NCBI GenBank assembly: GCA_934408585.1
Contig: CAKRVA010000001.1
Location: 248,001 to 312,000 of the forward strand
Source: an uncultured Lachnospiraceae bacterium
GTDB lineage: Bacteria; Bacillota; Clostridia; Lachnospirales; Lachnospiraceae
Length of the DNA stretch: 64,000 bases
Reading direction: 5' to 3'
Shown: in pieces, positions 1 to 8,022 of the stretch
How positions within the stretch are numbered: the stretch's first letter is position 1
Layout of the letters: each line of letters opens with the position of its first letter
Position numbers and translations under genes: made by a program
The notes under the pieces: generated by a model
Databases searched by the model: none
What the model was told of the DNA's origin: nothing
The model's input: only the letters and a program-made list of their open reading frames with translations

Positions 1-63
1 CAAAACCTATGAAATAAGTATATCCTTTCTCATAAAAGAATGCAATAAAACGTTTATATAACT

Positions 64-284
64 AAGCACAAATTCATTGCCAACTGTGCCTTTCGAAGGT
101 GTCTAGAGAGGTCTTACAATTTCAATCTTAATCAGCAATTTTCGTACATGGATGTACGAAAAAGGTGATACTGAGCCCGGATGGCGAATTATCACCGGTT
201 GCGTTTTTTCTCTTCAAAATAAATTGAAATTGTTAGAGCCTCTTGACTCCGAAGAACCTGCACAGTGGAAATGAATTTGTGCTT
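64..284 (+). repeat. Structured palindromic element, copy 1 (candidate ncRNA)
   Basis: The arms at 64-78 and 270-284 are complementary (GCACAAATTCATT with AATGAATTTGTGC), and looser pairing reaches about 41-305, next to the stop codon of the permease gene. Inside, TCTTACAATT (from 112) pairs with AATTGTTAGA around one T-T mismatch. The core is closed by GCAA (135-138) with TTGC (199-202). It holds a 9-bp hairpin (139-162, loop ATGGAT) and a GGTGAT/ATCACC hairpin (164-196) with an inner GCC-CGGAT-GGC stem-loop. The same core recurs near 33031 and 45427. There is no coding potential. The family is not identified. Confidence 0.75.
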
Positions 285-301
285 TCTATAAAAAACGTTT
301 A

Positions 302-1897
302 TTACATCTTCTCACATCGAATTCCAATCAGATAATAAAACAATCCACACACTCCAAGCAATACCGCAAGGACTCCGGCAACCGCCACACCCCCAGATAC
401 AAATATTACCAAAACCATCACAAGTGCTGTCAGTATCATTCCACCAAGCATATTTCCCATTATGCCAAACCCTGCTGCCGCACTCTGTTTGATAACCTCT
501 ATCTCATTCTCCCAATCCAGCTTGCAAAACAAAATTCCCATAAGCATTCCCCACAGGGTATTAAGCACACACATTATAACTGCCGCCACCAGAAGAAGTA
601 CGGCCTCTCCCCAGGACATTCCAAGGCGTATTCCTATCAGTATATTCGCCAGAATTGCTACCGGCAAAGTCAATTCCAGATTAAAAAGCATTTTTCCATG
701 ACAGATACACTTCTTTGAAATCGGAAGACTCTGTAAAATCCAATAATTCTTTCCCTCCAGGGAATACGAAACTGCAGAGGTAACCGTCATACCAACAAAA
801 GCACTTACCAAAAACGGTACTGCCCAGACAAGCTGCTCCTTTTGCAGTGGAAATTCCATAGTCAAAAGCAATCCATCCACATCAACAAATTGGATTCCTA
901 TGGCTGACAATAATGTAAGAATTAATCCCACACCCATATTTGTCATATATAAAGAAGACGATGTGAAACGTCGGAATTCATTTTGTACCAATGACGCAAG
1001 TATCGGTTTTTCCTTTTCTTTTACCAGACGATAACCCTTTGTCGCACGGTGCGTACGAAGTGCTGTATTAATGGCAATATACCGATGGGAAATAAACCAT
1101 ACCATTCCGAAAAATGCTGTCAGAGACAATGCCAGAAATCCCAAAACAGCTATCCAGCTCTTTTCGCCAACCGCCTTTACAAAAAGAAATGTCGGTGGAT
1201 AAATTTTTATCATATATTCTTCTAATACCGGTGCCATATCTGTAAGCAGTTTTTCCAATTCTGCTTCCTGCATCGACTGCATCTGAAAACTCAGAATCAT
1301 AACACCAATAACAAACACCATCATGGCAACGGTCTGAAAAAATACCCTTGAACGCTGTTTCATGCCGATTCTGACAATACATGCACCAAGGAGTGTTGCA
1401 AGAGTCATCGGAAGCAGCGGAGCTAAGGCCGCAAACAAAAACCACACGCCCGCCGCCCAAAGACTCCCTTTTGTAAAAATCACATAAACAGCTCCCATCG
1501 GCAACATAATTCCGAGTCCAAGCAAAACATTTCCAATCAGCATGTAGAGAAACTTACCCGCAATAATTTCTCTCGTTGTAAACGGAAGTGACATCAGCGT
1601 ATCGTAATCTCGGTACGCAAACATTACACTGTTTGTTTTCAAAAAAGTAAAAAACAAACTAATAACAGCCGTAGCTGTGAGCGATAATGAAGGTATCATC
1701 CTCGCCATACCAAGCATTCCATAGGCAAATGCCATTCCAAAGCTGTAAATCAAAAGCATCATGATAAGAATTCCATACGCAACACACATGCCAATATCCC
1801 TATTCCGATGCTTTCTATCTTCTTCATGACGAATCCGATTCAAAAGATTCGTATTGAGGTACTGCGTCTTCAAAAGCAAGAACACTCTATTGCTCAT
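302..1897 (-). CDS. ABC-2 type transporter permease
   Basis: This 531-residue polytopic protein is the membrane half of the ABC transporter whose ATPase lies just upstream. Hydrophobic stretches fall at about residues 38-62, 68-90, 115-140, 145-175, 185-205 and 250-275, and again across 320-530, suggesting 11-12 membrane segments in two halves. A long soluble loop lies between them. The ATG at 1897 overlaps the ATPase stop by 11 nt, so the two are translationally coupled. The substrate cannot be read from sequence. Pairs like this (export of drugs, peptides or lipids) are common in Clostridia. The 3' end abuts palindromic element copy 1. The role as permease is inferred from topology and context. 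Confidence 0.75.
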   Translation of the reverse strand: MSNRVFLLLKTQYLNTNLLNRIRHEEDRKHRNRDIGMCVAYGILIMMLLIYSFGMAFAYGMLGMARMIPSLSLTATAVISLFFTFLKTNSVMFAYRDYDTLMSLPFTTREIIAGKFLYMLIGNVLLGLGIMLPMGAVYVIFTKGSLWAAGVWFLFAALAPLLPMTLATLLGACIVRIGMKQRSRVFFQTVAMMVFVIGVMILSFQMQSMQEAELEKLLTDMAPVLEEYMIKIYPPTFLFVKAVGEKSWIAVLGFLALSLTAFFGMVWFISHRYIAINTALRTHRATKGYRLVKEKEKPILASLVQNEFRRFTSSSLYMTNMGVGLILTLLSAIGIQFVDVDGLLLTMEFPLQKEQLVWAVPFLVSAFVGMTVTSAVSYSLEGKNYWILQSLPISKKCICHGKMLFNLELTLPVAILANILIGIRLGMSWGEAVLLLVAAVIMCVLNTLWGMLMGILFCKLDWENEIEVIKQSAAAGFGIMGNMLGGMILTALVMVLVIFVSGGVAVAGVLAVLLGVCGLFYYLIGIRCEKM

Positions 1898-2603
1898 TCT
1901 CTGTCACCTCCATGAAAAGTTCCTCCAGCGACTGATTTCCGATTAGTTCCTCTGTATCTCCCTGTGCCACGATTTCCCCATTTTTAATAATCGCAATTTT
2001 ATTGCACAGCTTTTGTGCCACTTCAAGTACATGGGTAGAAAAAAAGATTGCAGAACCTTTTTCACATAACCGGTGCATTTCTTTTTTCAAAAGCAGTGAA
2101 GCTCTTGGGTCTAGTCCGACAAATGGCTCATCCAGCACCAACAACTTCGGTTCATGTATAAAAGCCGATATAAGCGCCAGCTTTTGCTTCATTCCATGGG
2201 AATAAGATGAAATCAGATTTCCAAGTGCGCCTGTAATCTCAAACAAATCTCCATAATAACCAATTCGTTCTGTCCGCAGGGCACTTTCTACACCAAACAC
2301 ATCCGCAATAAAGTTTAAATACTGAATTCCTGTAAGATGCTCGTATAAATCCGGATTATCCGGTATGTATGCTGTAATCTGTTTGCACAACATTGGTTCG
2401 TCCTTTACAGAATGTCCATCAATGCGGATTTCCCCTTCTTCAAAATCAAGCACTCCAACTACCGACCGGATTGTAGTACTCTTTCCTGCCCCGTTATGTC
2501 CAATAAATCCAAAAATATCTCCTGCTTCGACAGTTAAATAAATATTATTTGCAGCCCGCTTTCCACCTGCATATATCTTCGAAAAATTCTTAATCTCTAA
2601 CAT
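1887..2603 (-). CDS. ABC transporter ATP-binding protein
   Basis: This is the cytoplasmic ATPase (238 aa) that powers the adjacent permease. Visible motifs, in order, are Walker A GHNGAGKSTT (about residues 34-43), an ABC signature in degenerate form (SSYSHGMKQKLALISA, about 133-148), Walker B LLVLDEPFVGLD and the H-loop STH. The SHGMKQ signature is typical of ABC-2 exporters of the CcmA/NatA type. The in-frame ORF extends to 2618, but those codons form the AGGAGG ribosome site itself, so I start at the ATG at 2603. A good promoter and two operator-like palindromes lie immediately upstream. Confidence 0.85.
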   Translation of the reverse strand: MLEIKNFSKIYAGGKRAANNIYLTVEAGDIFGFIGHNGAGKSTTIRSVVGVLDFEEGEIRIDGHSVKDEPMLCKQITAYIPDNPDLYEHLTGIQYLNFIADVFGVESALRTERIGYYGDLFEITGALGNLISSYSHGMKQKLALISAFIHEPKLLVLDEPFVGLDPRASLLLKKEMHRLCEKGSAIFFSTHVLEVAQKLCNKIAIIKNGEIVAQGDTEELIGNQSLEELFMEVTENEQ

Positions 2604-2632
2604 CCTTCTCCTCCTCATTGATTATATTTATT

Positions 2633-2671
2633 TGATATCATTATGATATCATTATGTATTATCTCTGTCAA
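2633..2671 (-). promoter_or_regulatory. Promoter and tandem TGATATCA operator of the ABC operon
   Basis: On the minus strand TTGACA (2666-2671) and TATCAT (2643-2648) are 17 nt apart. Two perfect 8-bp palindromes TGATATCA lie at 2633-2640 and 2644-2651, exactly 11 nt (one helical turn) apart, and the second overlaps the -10. This is what a dimeric repressor site would look like. No regulator gene adjoins, so the binder is unknown. Confidence 0.65.
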
Positions 2672-2716
2672 TGTAAAATATTATGACATGAAAAAACTAT
2701 GATTTTCTGCTTTGTA

Positions 2717-2883
2717 AAAATCCTGGCTAATGCCGGCTGGAAAACCAATCCTTATTGCACAATGAAGATGAGACTTGAAAATCGTGGAAGCCTCTGCTGA
2801 ACACGATTTTTGTTTTTCCAGGCTCATTGGAATGTCTTGTGCAATCGGATGTTTTCCAACCGGCATTATCCGGGATCATTTCT
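2717..2883. repeat. Long imperfect inverted repeat, single copy
   Basis: The arm near 2725-2762 (CTAATGCCGGCTGGAAAAC, then TTGCACAA) is the near-complement of 2837-2872 (TTGTGCAATC, then GTTTTCCAACCGGCATTA). An inner stem AAATCGTG/CACGATTT has a loop of about 15 nt. The region lies between the ABC operon promoter and the nfo terminator. It has the size and long-stem build of the three-copy element but a different core. No ORF with a ribosome site was found in it. Confidence 0.6.
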
Positions 2884-2889
2884 ACAATC

Positions 2890-2921
2890 AAAAAAGGCAT
2901 TGCATTTCTGCAACGCCTTTT
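2890..2921 (-). terminator. Intrinsic terminator of the GGDEF-nfo operon
   Basis: The minus strand reads a stem AAAGGCGTTGCA / TGCAATGCCTTT with a GAAA loop, followed by a run of T. It begins 5 nt past the nfo stop codon. Confidence 0.85.
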
Positions 2922-2926
2922 ACATT

Positions 2927-3760
2927 CTAATCTTCATACATCTCTTTTAACAAAGCAATCTCTTTTGCATATCCGTCCAATTCATTTGGTGTTTCCAGGA
3001 AAAATGGAAGTTCACGCAAAGAAGGATGATTGATAATCCTTCGGAACGCTTCCACTCCAATATTTCCTTCCCCGATTTTTTGATGACGGTCCTTGTGACT
3101 TCCCAGAGGATTCATACTGTCATTCAAATGCACGGCACACATTTTATCCAATCCAATGACCTCGTCAAATTGTTTCAGAACATCATCCAGGTGATTTACA
3201 ATATCATATCCTCCATCAAATACATGACAGGTATCCAGACATACGCCAAGCCGCTCTTTCTGCTCCACGCGGTCCATAATCTTTCGTAATTCTTCAAAAG
3301 TTCTTCCTACTTCAGACCCCTTTCCTGCCATCGTTTCCAAAAGAACCCTCGTTGAAAATTTTTCTTTCAATAATTCATTCAGCAGATCTGCTATCAATTC
3401 AATTCCTTTTTCTTCTCCCTGCCCTACATGGCTTCCCGGATGAAAATTGTACATACCGCCCGGAATATGCTCTAACCTCTGCATATCATCCTGCATCGTG
3501 GCAAGTGCAAACTCACGCAGACCATCCTTTTGGGCACAGGCATTTAACGTATAGGGAGCATGTGCCAGAATTCTGTCTATCCCATGTTGTTTTGCAAATT
3601 CCAGATACTTATGAATATCATCTAAATCCAATGGTTTGGCACTTCCACCTCTGGGATTTCTGGTAAAAAACTGAAATGTATTTGCCCCAATGGATAAAGC
3701 TTCCTTTCCCATATGATAAAATCCCTTTGACGCTGATAAATGACAACCAATTCTTAACAT
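2927..3760 (-). CDS. nfo: Deoxyribonuclease IV (AP endonuclease)
   Basis: Endonuclease IV cleaves the phosphodiester bond 5' of abasic sites in base-excision repair, using three metal ions in a TIM barrel. The 277-residue product fits the family length. It starts IGCHLSASKGF and carries NFHPGSHVGQG, LLETMAGKGSEVG, CLDTCHVFDGGYD and HLNDSMNPLGSHKDRH, which hold the conserved His, Asp and Glu metal ligands. An in-frame extension to 3793 exists, but the ATG at 3760 overlaps the diguanylate cyclase stop (TAATG) behind AGGAGAAAGG, so I start there. It is the second gene of a two-gene operon and ends in a strong terminator. Confidence 0.95.
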   Translation of the reverse strand: MLRIGCHLSASKGFYHMGKEALSIGANTFQFFTRNPRGGSAKPLDLDDIHKYLEFAKQHGIDRILAHAPYTLNACAQKDGLREFALATMQDDMQRLEHIPGGMYNFHPGSHVGQGEEKGIELIADLLNELLKEKFSTRVLLETMAGKGSEVGRTFEELRKIMDRVEQKERLGVCLDTCHVFDGGYDIVNHLDDVLKQFDEVIGLDKMCAVHLNDSMNPLGSHKDRHQKIGEGNIGVEAFRRIINHPSLRELPFFLETPNELDGYAKEIALLKEMYED

Positions 3761-5079
3761 TACCTTTCTCCTGTCTTTTTTCTCTTTTTGCAACGATACA
3801 TTGCCTCATCTGCTTTATGATACAGTTGTTCAAAGCTCCAGACTTCTTCTCCGGAGCAAAGCACCGCCCCAAGACTCAGTGATACTTTTACCTCTCCATT
3901 TTCACCAACACGAATTTTGTGCACTGCTTCCATAAATCGTTTTAACATCCTGGAACCGGTTTCTTCATTGCACATATCCGTAACAAAAACTACAAACTCA
4001 TCCCCACCAAGACGCATTACAACATCGCTTTCACGGAAAGAATGTTTCATACAGTCTGCAATTGCTTTCAATGCATCATCGCCGGTCAGATGACCGTAAT
4101 TATCATTGATATCCTTAAATTCATCGACATCCAAAAGGCAGAACATTCCCGGATGTCCCGTCTGCAGCAAATGGTCAATTCGTTTTTCTCCGCTGGCACG
4201 ATTACAGATTCCGGTAAGCTTATCCATACTCGACATCTGAATCAATTCCTCTTCATGTGCCAGTTTATACGTAATATCCGTCAGTGTATTTACAAGAAGC
4301 TTCTCACCGCTGGCAGGCAAAATCAGTTTCGATTGCGCAATCACCCGTATTTTCCGTCCATCCTTATGCAAAATAGAAAACTCAAATGTATAAGTTTCTC
4401 CTATCTCCAGATGAAACAGCTTTGTCATAATTGTATGATGCTCCGGAGTAACACACTTTTCAACAATTGCTCTCCAATCTCCGCCAAAGTCCGAAATGGA
4501 ATTCCATTCATACATCTGAAGTGCAACCGCATTCATCACCAGGATTTCATGGTCTCTGGCCCGGATTGCAATGACACCGCTGCTTTGCATCTCAATGATT
4601 TCATGAAACATATCATTGGCATCCTGCAATGCATCCTGAAGTTTTCGCTGGTATCTCAGTTCCCGCTTCATGACTTCATCCACACAACGCCATGCCAATA
4701 CCATTACCGGATTATTGCTTTCGGTCGTAACATCTACGAAATGCATTTCAAAATACACCTGTTTCCGGTTCTTATACTCCGTAGCATAACGGATATCAAA
4801 TATCTTCTTTTCCTTAAACCGCTCCAGTATATATTCTTTATTTGTCACACGGTGAAGATATTCCCGTTCTTCCTTTTTTACAAACGTATCAATATAATTA
4901 TCCATTGTCTGGGAAAAGCACTTTTTCCCATCTATAGTACGCGCAACCGTATTTTCCACGCCTCCATCCAGACGCAGAATAGAATACGTATCATGCACAA
5001 GGTCTACATGATATACGGAGATATAATCCATGCACAAAGCATTCATAATATCACGCTGCTGCCCGATTCTGTTATCCAT
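3760..5079 (-). CDS. Diguanylate cyclase with PAS-like sensor region
   Basis: This protein makes cyclic di-GMP from two GTP. The C-terminal domain (about residues 280-430) has SSMDKLTGICNRASG at its start and an intact GGDEF motif at about 359-363. RESD precedes it by five residues, which is the RxxD inhibitory site, so product feedback is expected. Residues 130-280 look like a PAS domain with a PAC tail (VNTLTDITYKLAHEEEL). Residues 1-130 form another sensor-like segment with no membrane span, so the enzyme is probably cytosolic. The signal is unknown. The stop overlaps the nfo start. Confidence 0.9.
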   Translation of the reverse strand: MDNRIGQQRDIMNALCMDYISVYHVDLVHDTYSILRLDGGVENTVARTIDGKKCFSQTMDNYIDTFVKKEEREYLHRVTNKEYILERFKEKKIFDIRYATEYKNRKQVYFEMHFVDVTTESNNPVMVLAWRCVDEVMKRELRYQRKLQDALQDANDMFHEIIEMQSSGVIAIRARDHEILVMNAVALQMYEWNSISDFGGDWRAIVEKCVTPEHHTIMTKLFHLEIGETYTFEFSILHKDGRKIRVIAQSKLILPASGEKLLVNTLTDITYKLAHEEELIQMSSMDKLTGICNRASGEKRIDHLLQTGHPGMFCLLDVDEFKDINDNYGHLTGDDALKAIADCMKHSFRESDVVMRLGGDEFVVFVTDMCNEETGSRMLKRFMEAVHKIRVGENGEVKVSLSLGAVLCSGEEVWSFEQLYHKADEAMYRCKKRKKTGER

Positions 5080-5137
5080 TCATTTCCCCCATAGTCAACT
5101 GCCCACATATGTTTCTACCATTGTATACTTCTATCTT

Positions 5138-5935
5138 TTATCTTACCGTTTTTTCAACGTTTTGCCAATAAAAAAATAACTCTGTCACGAAATCATTTGT
5201 ATCTGATTTTAAATAATCTGCAAGCCCCCCTTCCTCACCAAAATGCTTTATAACGAATAAATCCACCAGTGTATTCAGCTTTTCTTTTACCTGTTCTTTA
5301 TGATTCCCCGTAAAAAGCATTTCTAACGCATCCCTGTTTTCTGCAAATAACATTTTTCCGAAAGTATCTCTCGATATAATTCTGCAAATATTATAGAAAT
5401 GCTGCGTATAATCCTTTTGGAATTTTTCCAGAATCCGCAAAACATCTTTCCTTTCAAACTGTGCCAGAAATCGCTGTTCCAGACAAATACAGGAAATATA
5501 AGTTTCGATTGCATTTATCCCGCAAAGATGTTCCATCCGTTTCAAAACCGGATAATCCATTGTAATAATATTTTCCTGGGGTGCAAAATAAACATCATAT
5601 CTTGCAAAAAATCCAGGAATTGCCTTTATCACGGTGTCCTCATAGTTCCGGTTTCCATAAGCACAAAAGGATTCCATCAACTTCTGATACTGTTGTTTTG
5701 ACCGCGCAACCCTTTCCTTTACCTTTTCAAGTCCCAAAGCATATGCCTCCCCTGCAGACAATCTTTTCCCACCGGATATTGCATAAGGAGTATCGCATTC
5801 ATGAATACAATAAAGAACCGCTTCCATCAGATATTCTGCCCGCTCATACGTTACCGAAGTACTGTCGCCCGCTGTGTACCTTTGCGTCAGGTCTGCAACA
5901 ACCGGAAGCAGCTCCTCCATAGAATATGCTTCCAT
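5138..5935 (-). CDS. DUF6179-like protein
   Basis: This 265-residue soluble, helix-rich protein has no signal peptide or transmembrane segment. I read it as resembling the DUF6179 family of Lachnospiraceae, mainly because it follows a DUF6323-like gene. That assignment rests on memory of the gene pair and needs a profile search. The ATG at 5935 sits in a TGATG overlap with the upstream stop, 7 nt after GGAGG. A GTG one codon earlier is possible. The C-terminus ends TELFFYWQNVEKTVR. Function is unknown. The coupled translation suggests it acts with its neighbour. Confidence 0.6.
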   Translation of the reverse strand: MEAYSMEELLPVVADLTQRYTAGDSTSVTYERAEYLMEAVLYCIHECDTPYAISGGKRLSAGEAYALGLEKVKERVARSKQQYQKLMESFCAYGNRNYEDTVIKAIPGFFARYDVYFAPQENIITMDYPVLKRMEHLCGINAIETYISCICLEQRFLAQFERKDVLRILEKFQKDYTQHFYNICRIISRDTFGKMLFAENRDALEMLFTGNHKEQVKEKLNTLVDLFVIKHFGEEGGLADYLKSDTNDFVTELFFYWQNVEKTVR

Positions 5936-6396
5936 CACTCTGCCTCCTTTGCATATTTACCGATAAATTTATGAGTCCGTGAACGAATGGAACGTGCAAA
6001 ACGCTCCAGCGAAGTAGTTTCCAGAAATTCCAAATCCCCCTGGCATTCTCCATCAAATTTTTTCTTCATCTCCTCCAACAGTTCCTCATCCGTCAGTTCA
6101 TCCAAAGACTCATTTTTATATAGGTAAAAAATACTCTGGAGTCTTACAAGTGTTTCCGCATAATTCTCCTGCAAAAGAAACGGTGAATCACAAAATATTA
6201 AAATCAGTTTTTCAAGAATTCCCTCTCCAAACTCTATTCTTCGTGTTTCCCTCAGACATTGCTCCCTTTCTCTTATGAGAACTTTTGCTTCTTCCTCAGA
6301 TAACTGAAGTCCATATTTCTGAGAATCCAGATTCATAGCCAATACCTTTTTTATTTGTGTTTCCCGCCATAAATTCTGTATACCATTTTCTTCCAT
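5935..6396 (-). CDS. DUF6323-like protein
   Basis: This acidic protein of 153 residues has no membrane segment. Recognisable stretches are LSEEEAKVLIREREQCLRE, FGEGILEKLILIFCDSPF and the conserved end SLERFARSIRSRTHKFI. They match my recollection of the DUF6323 family, which is found next to DUF6179. The ORF is open to 6426, but the ATG at 6396 lies 6 nt after GGGGGAG and is the better start. The stop overlaps the next gene (TGATG at 5935-5937), so the pair is one translational unit. No function is known to me. Confidence 0.6.
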   Translation of the reverse strand: MEENGIQNLWRETQIKKVLAMNLDSQKYGLQLSEEEAKVLIREREQCLRETRRIEFGEGILEKLILIFCDSPFLLQENYAETLVRLQSIFYLYKNESLDELTDEELLEEMKKKFDGECQGDLEFLETTSLERFARSIRSRTHKFIGKYAKEAE

Positions 6397-6515
6397 TTCA
6401 AACTCCCCCTTTTCCCCATTTTTCAATGAATTCCTTGATTATATCGCTCCTTTCGTTCCCTTACCAGTCTTGATTTTTTCGTGATTTTATGGTAATGTAA
6501 TAACTGTAAACAAAC

Positions 6516-6554
6516 AAAAATCCGATTTAAGATTTCGCTTAAATCGGATTTTTT
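6516..6554 (-). terminator. Intrinsic terminator, probably for Rpn copy A
   Basis: A near-perfect stem AAATCCGATTTAAG / CTTAAATCGGATTT has T runs on both sides, so it may act in either direction. It separates the nuclease gene from the DUF6323-like gene. Confidence 0.85.
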
Positions 6555-6637
6555 ATTATTTTTTTACACATATCAGATTTCGATAAAATTAAGTAGTACC
6601 TGGTAAACAATCATTCTCCAGAGTTTTATTTTCTAAA

Positions 6638-7624
6638 TCATTCCTCTATTTTCCTGCAGAACTCTTCTACGCTGGACGACTTTGCAGCTAGCTTCAACCA
6701 CTTGGATAACACCGTCTCTTCGGTCTGCTCCATGACTCTCTTCTGAAGATTTTCCGGCACAGGTCCTGTCTCTGCTAATAATTCTAATATAGATGATGCT
6801 TTTCCTTCTACTTTCCCCTTTATTTTTCCTTCAATTATTCCCTCACGTTTTCCCTCGGTCCTTCCTTCGGCTTTTCCCTGTTCAATTCCATCCATCAGAA
6901 TTTCTCTTCTCTCTTCCCACATTCTCATATACTTCACCGTCATTCCCGATTCTCGTTTTATTTCTGAAACCATCCGGTCAATCTCCCGGATATTCTCACT
7001 ATATTCTACTGCATCTTCCCTGCCGTCCATATACCGCAGCAGTTCCGCAAGCTGCTCCGACGGAGTTCCTTCTGTACCTCTGGTATAAAGAAATACCGTC
7101 TTTGCTCCATCCTCATATTCCATATCTGGTTCTTCCACACACTGATTTTTTACCGTATATACCATCCGGTTCTTTCCAAACGGATCATAATTGACAATCA
7201 TGATTACAATTACATTTTTCAGTCTTTGGTAGGACTCTCCCGATTTCAGACTATGGGCATCCATCACTGCATGATAAAACCGTACTCTTCGTGGCAGTTC
7301 CATTCCACGTTTTCTTCCGCCCGTTTGGTCTGGCTCCAAATCATATATGGTTCCCGGCTCTCCTTCTTTTTCAAAAAGCGTTTCCAGTTCTTCTTCATCC
7401 AGATACACATCCAGCCTGGCTCCGTGCATACCAGTATCCGGCGGATAATATTCCTTCTGTGGTATTACTTTTAATTTTCCCACTTCTCTCCCCAATATAA
7501 TCTTCAAAAGAAGTTGGGTAAATGGTTCTCCATAAATCGGATGGTTTACCATTTCAAAAAACAGGAAATTATCCATCAGATTCAATTCCTGCAGACGACG
7601 CTTCCGTACTCTCTGTTCATGCAT
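6638..7624 (-). CDS. Rpn-family PD-(D/E)XK nuclease/transposase-like, copy A
   Basis: Rpn proteins are PD-(D/E)XK nucleases linked to RecA-independent recombination and often annotated as putative transposases. Motifs are ARLDVYLDEEE (catalytic Asp), YDLEPDQTGG (the E-x-x-Q position), RRVRFYHAVMDAH and a long lysine/glycine/glutamate tail (EGKREGIIEGKIKGKVEG). The central part is identical to copy B at 13307. Compared with copy B, one base is missing at about 7605. The well-spaced ATG at 7620 is therefore out of frame, and the product must start at 7624, only 2 nt from GGGGAGG, or further upstream. Translation may be weak, so this could be a gene in decay. Confidence 0.8.
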   Translation of the reverse strand: MHEQRVRKRRLQELNLMDNFLFFEMVNHPIYGEPFTQLLLKIILGREVGKLKVIPQKEYYPPDTGMHGARLDVYLDEEELETLFEKEGEPGTIYDLEPDQTGGRKRGMELPRRVRFYHAVMDAHSLKSGESYQRLKNVIVIMIVNYDPFGKNRMVYTVKNQCVEEPDMEYEDGAKTVFLYTRGTEGTPSEQLAELLRYMDGREDAVEYSENIREIDRMVSEIKRESGMTVKYMRMWEERREILMDGIEQGKAEGRTEGKREGIIEGKIKGKVEGKASSILELLAETGPVPENLQKRVMEQTEETVLSKWLKLAAKSSSVEEFCRKIEE

Positions 7625-7905
7625 GTCCTCCCCTTGCCGGCTCTGACATGACATTCTTCTTAGCTATCCGGACATCTATTTCTACCGCCTAGTTGCTCAT
7701 TCTGTCAGAACACCTGCTTTCAATTATTTCGTGAATTTCCAAGCATAGATTTTCTGACTTTGAATAAGATATTATCTCAGATTTAGATTTGTCGAATAGA
7801 ATCTTTATGCTTTAAAGTTATTATAGATTCGTCACTGAATTACCGTCAATCGTTTTTCCTTTGAAAAAGCATTTTCAGCACTTTGCATAAACAAAAATGA
7901 CCGTT
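6641..7905. repeat. 1.27-kb direct repeat, left copy
   Basis: This copy matches 13310-14574 in the same orientation. By eye 6692-7600 (909 nt) is identical to 13361-14269. The roughly 50 nt before and 300 nt after differ at several percent of positions. The repeat contains the whole Rpn gene, its 190-nt leader and its promoter. Together the two copies bracket the PTS genes. Confidence 0.9.
7820..7849 (-). promoter_or_regulatory. Promoter of Rpn copy A with long leader
   Basis: TTGACG (7844-7849) and TATAAT (7820-7825) are separated by 18 nt on the minus strand. The transcript would have a leader of about 190 nt (7625-7813). In it AAGCATA-AA-GATT can pair with AATC-TATGCTT. The same promoter is present in copy B. 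The gap 7850-7967 up to the nagE terminator shows nothing I can name. Confidence 0.65.
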
Positions 7906-7967
7906 TAAATCTCAAAATATCTTGAGCATTGATATTTGAAAGAATTACCATTTTCAACATAAACAGC

Positions 7968-8001
7968 AAAAGACTCCGGCTTTACAACCGGAGTCTTCTT
8001 T
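7968..8001 (-). terminator. Terminator of the licT-crr-nagE operon
   Basis: The stem AAGACTCCGG / CCGGAGTCTT is perfect, with a TTGTAAAG-type loop, and is followed by a short T run on the minus strand. It lies about 20 nt past the nagE stop. Confidence 0.75.
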
Positions 8002-8022
8002 ATACATTATAATATCACAGAA

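Noticed and set aside
4042..5094. 350-codon plus-strand ORF opposite the diguanylate cyclase
   Set aside because: It is fully antisense to a clear GGDEF gene, has no ribosome site and no recognisable motif. The frame is a by-product of codon use on the other strand.
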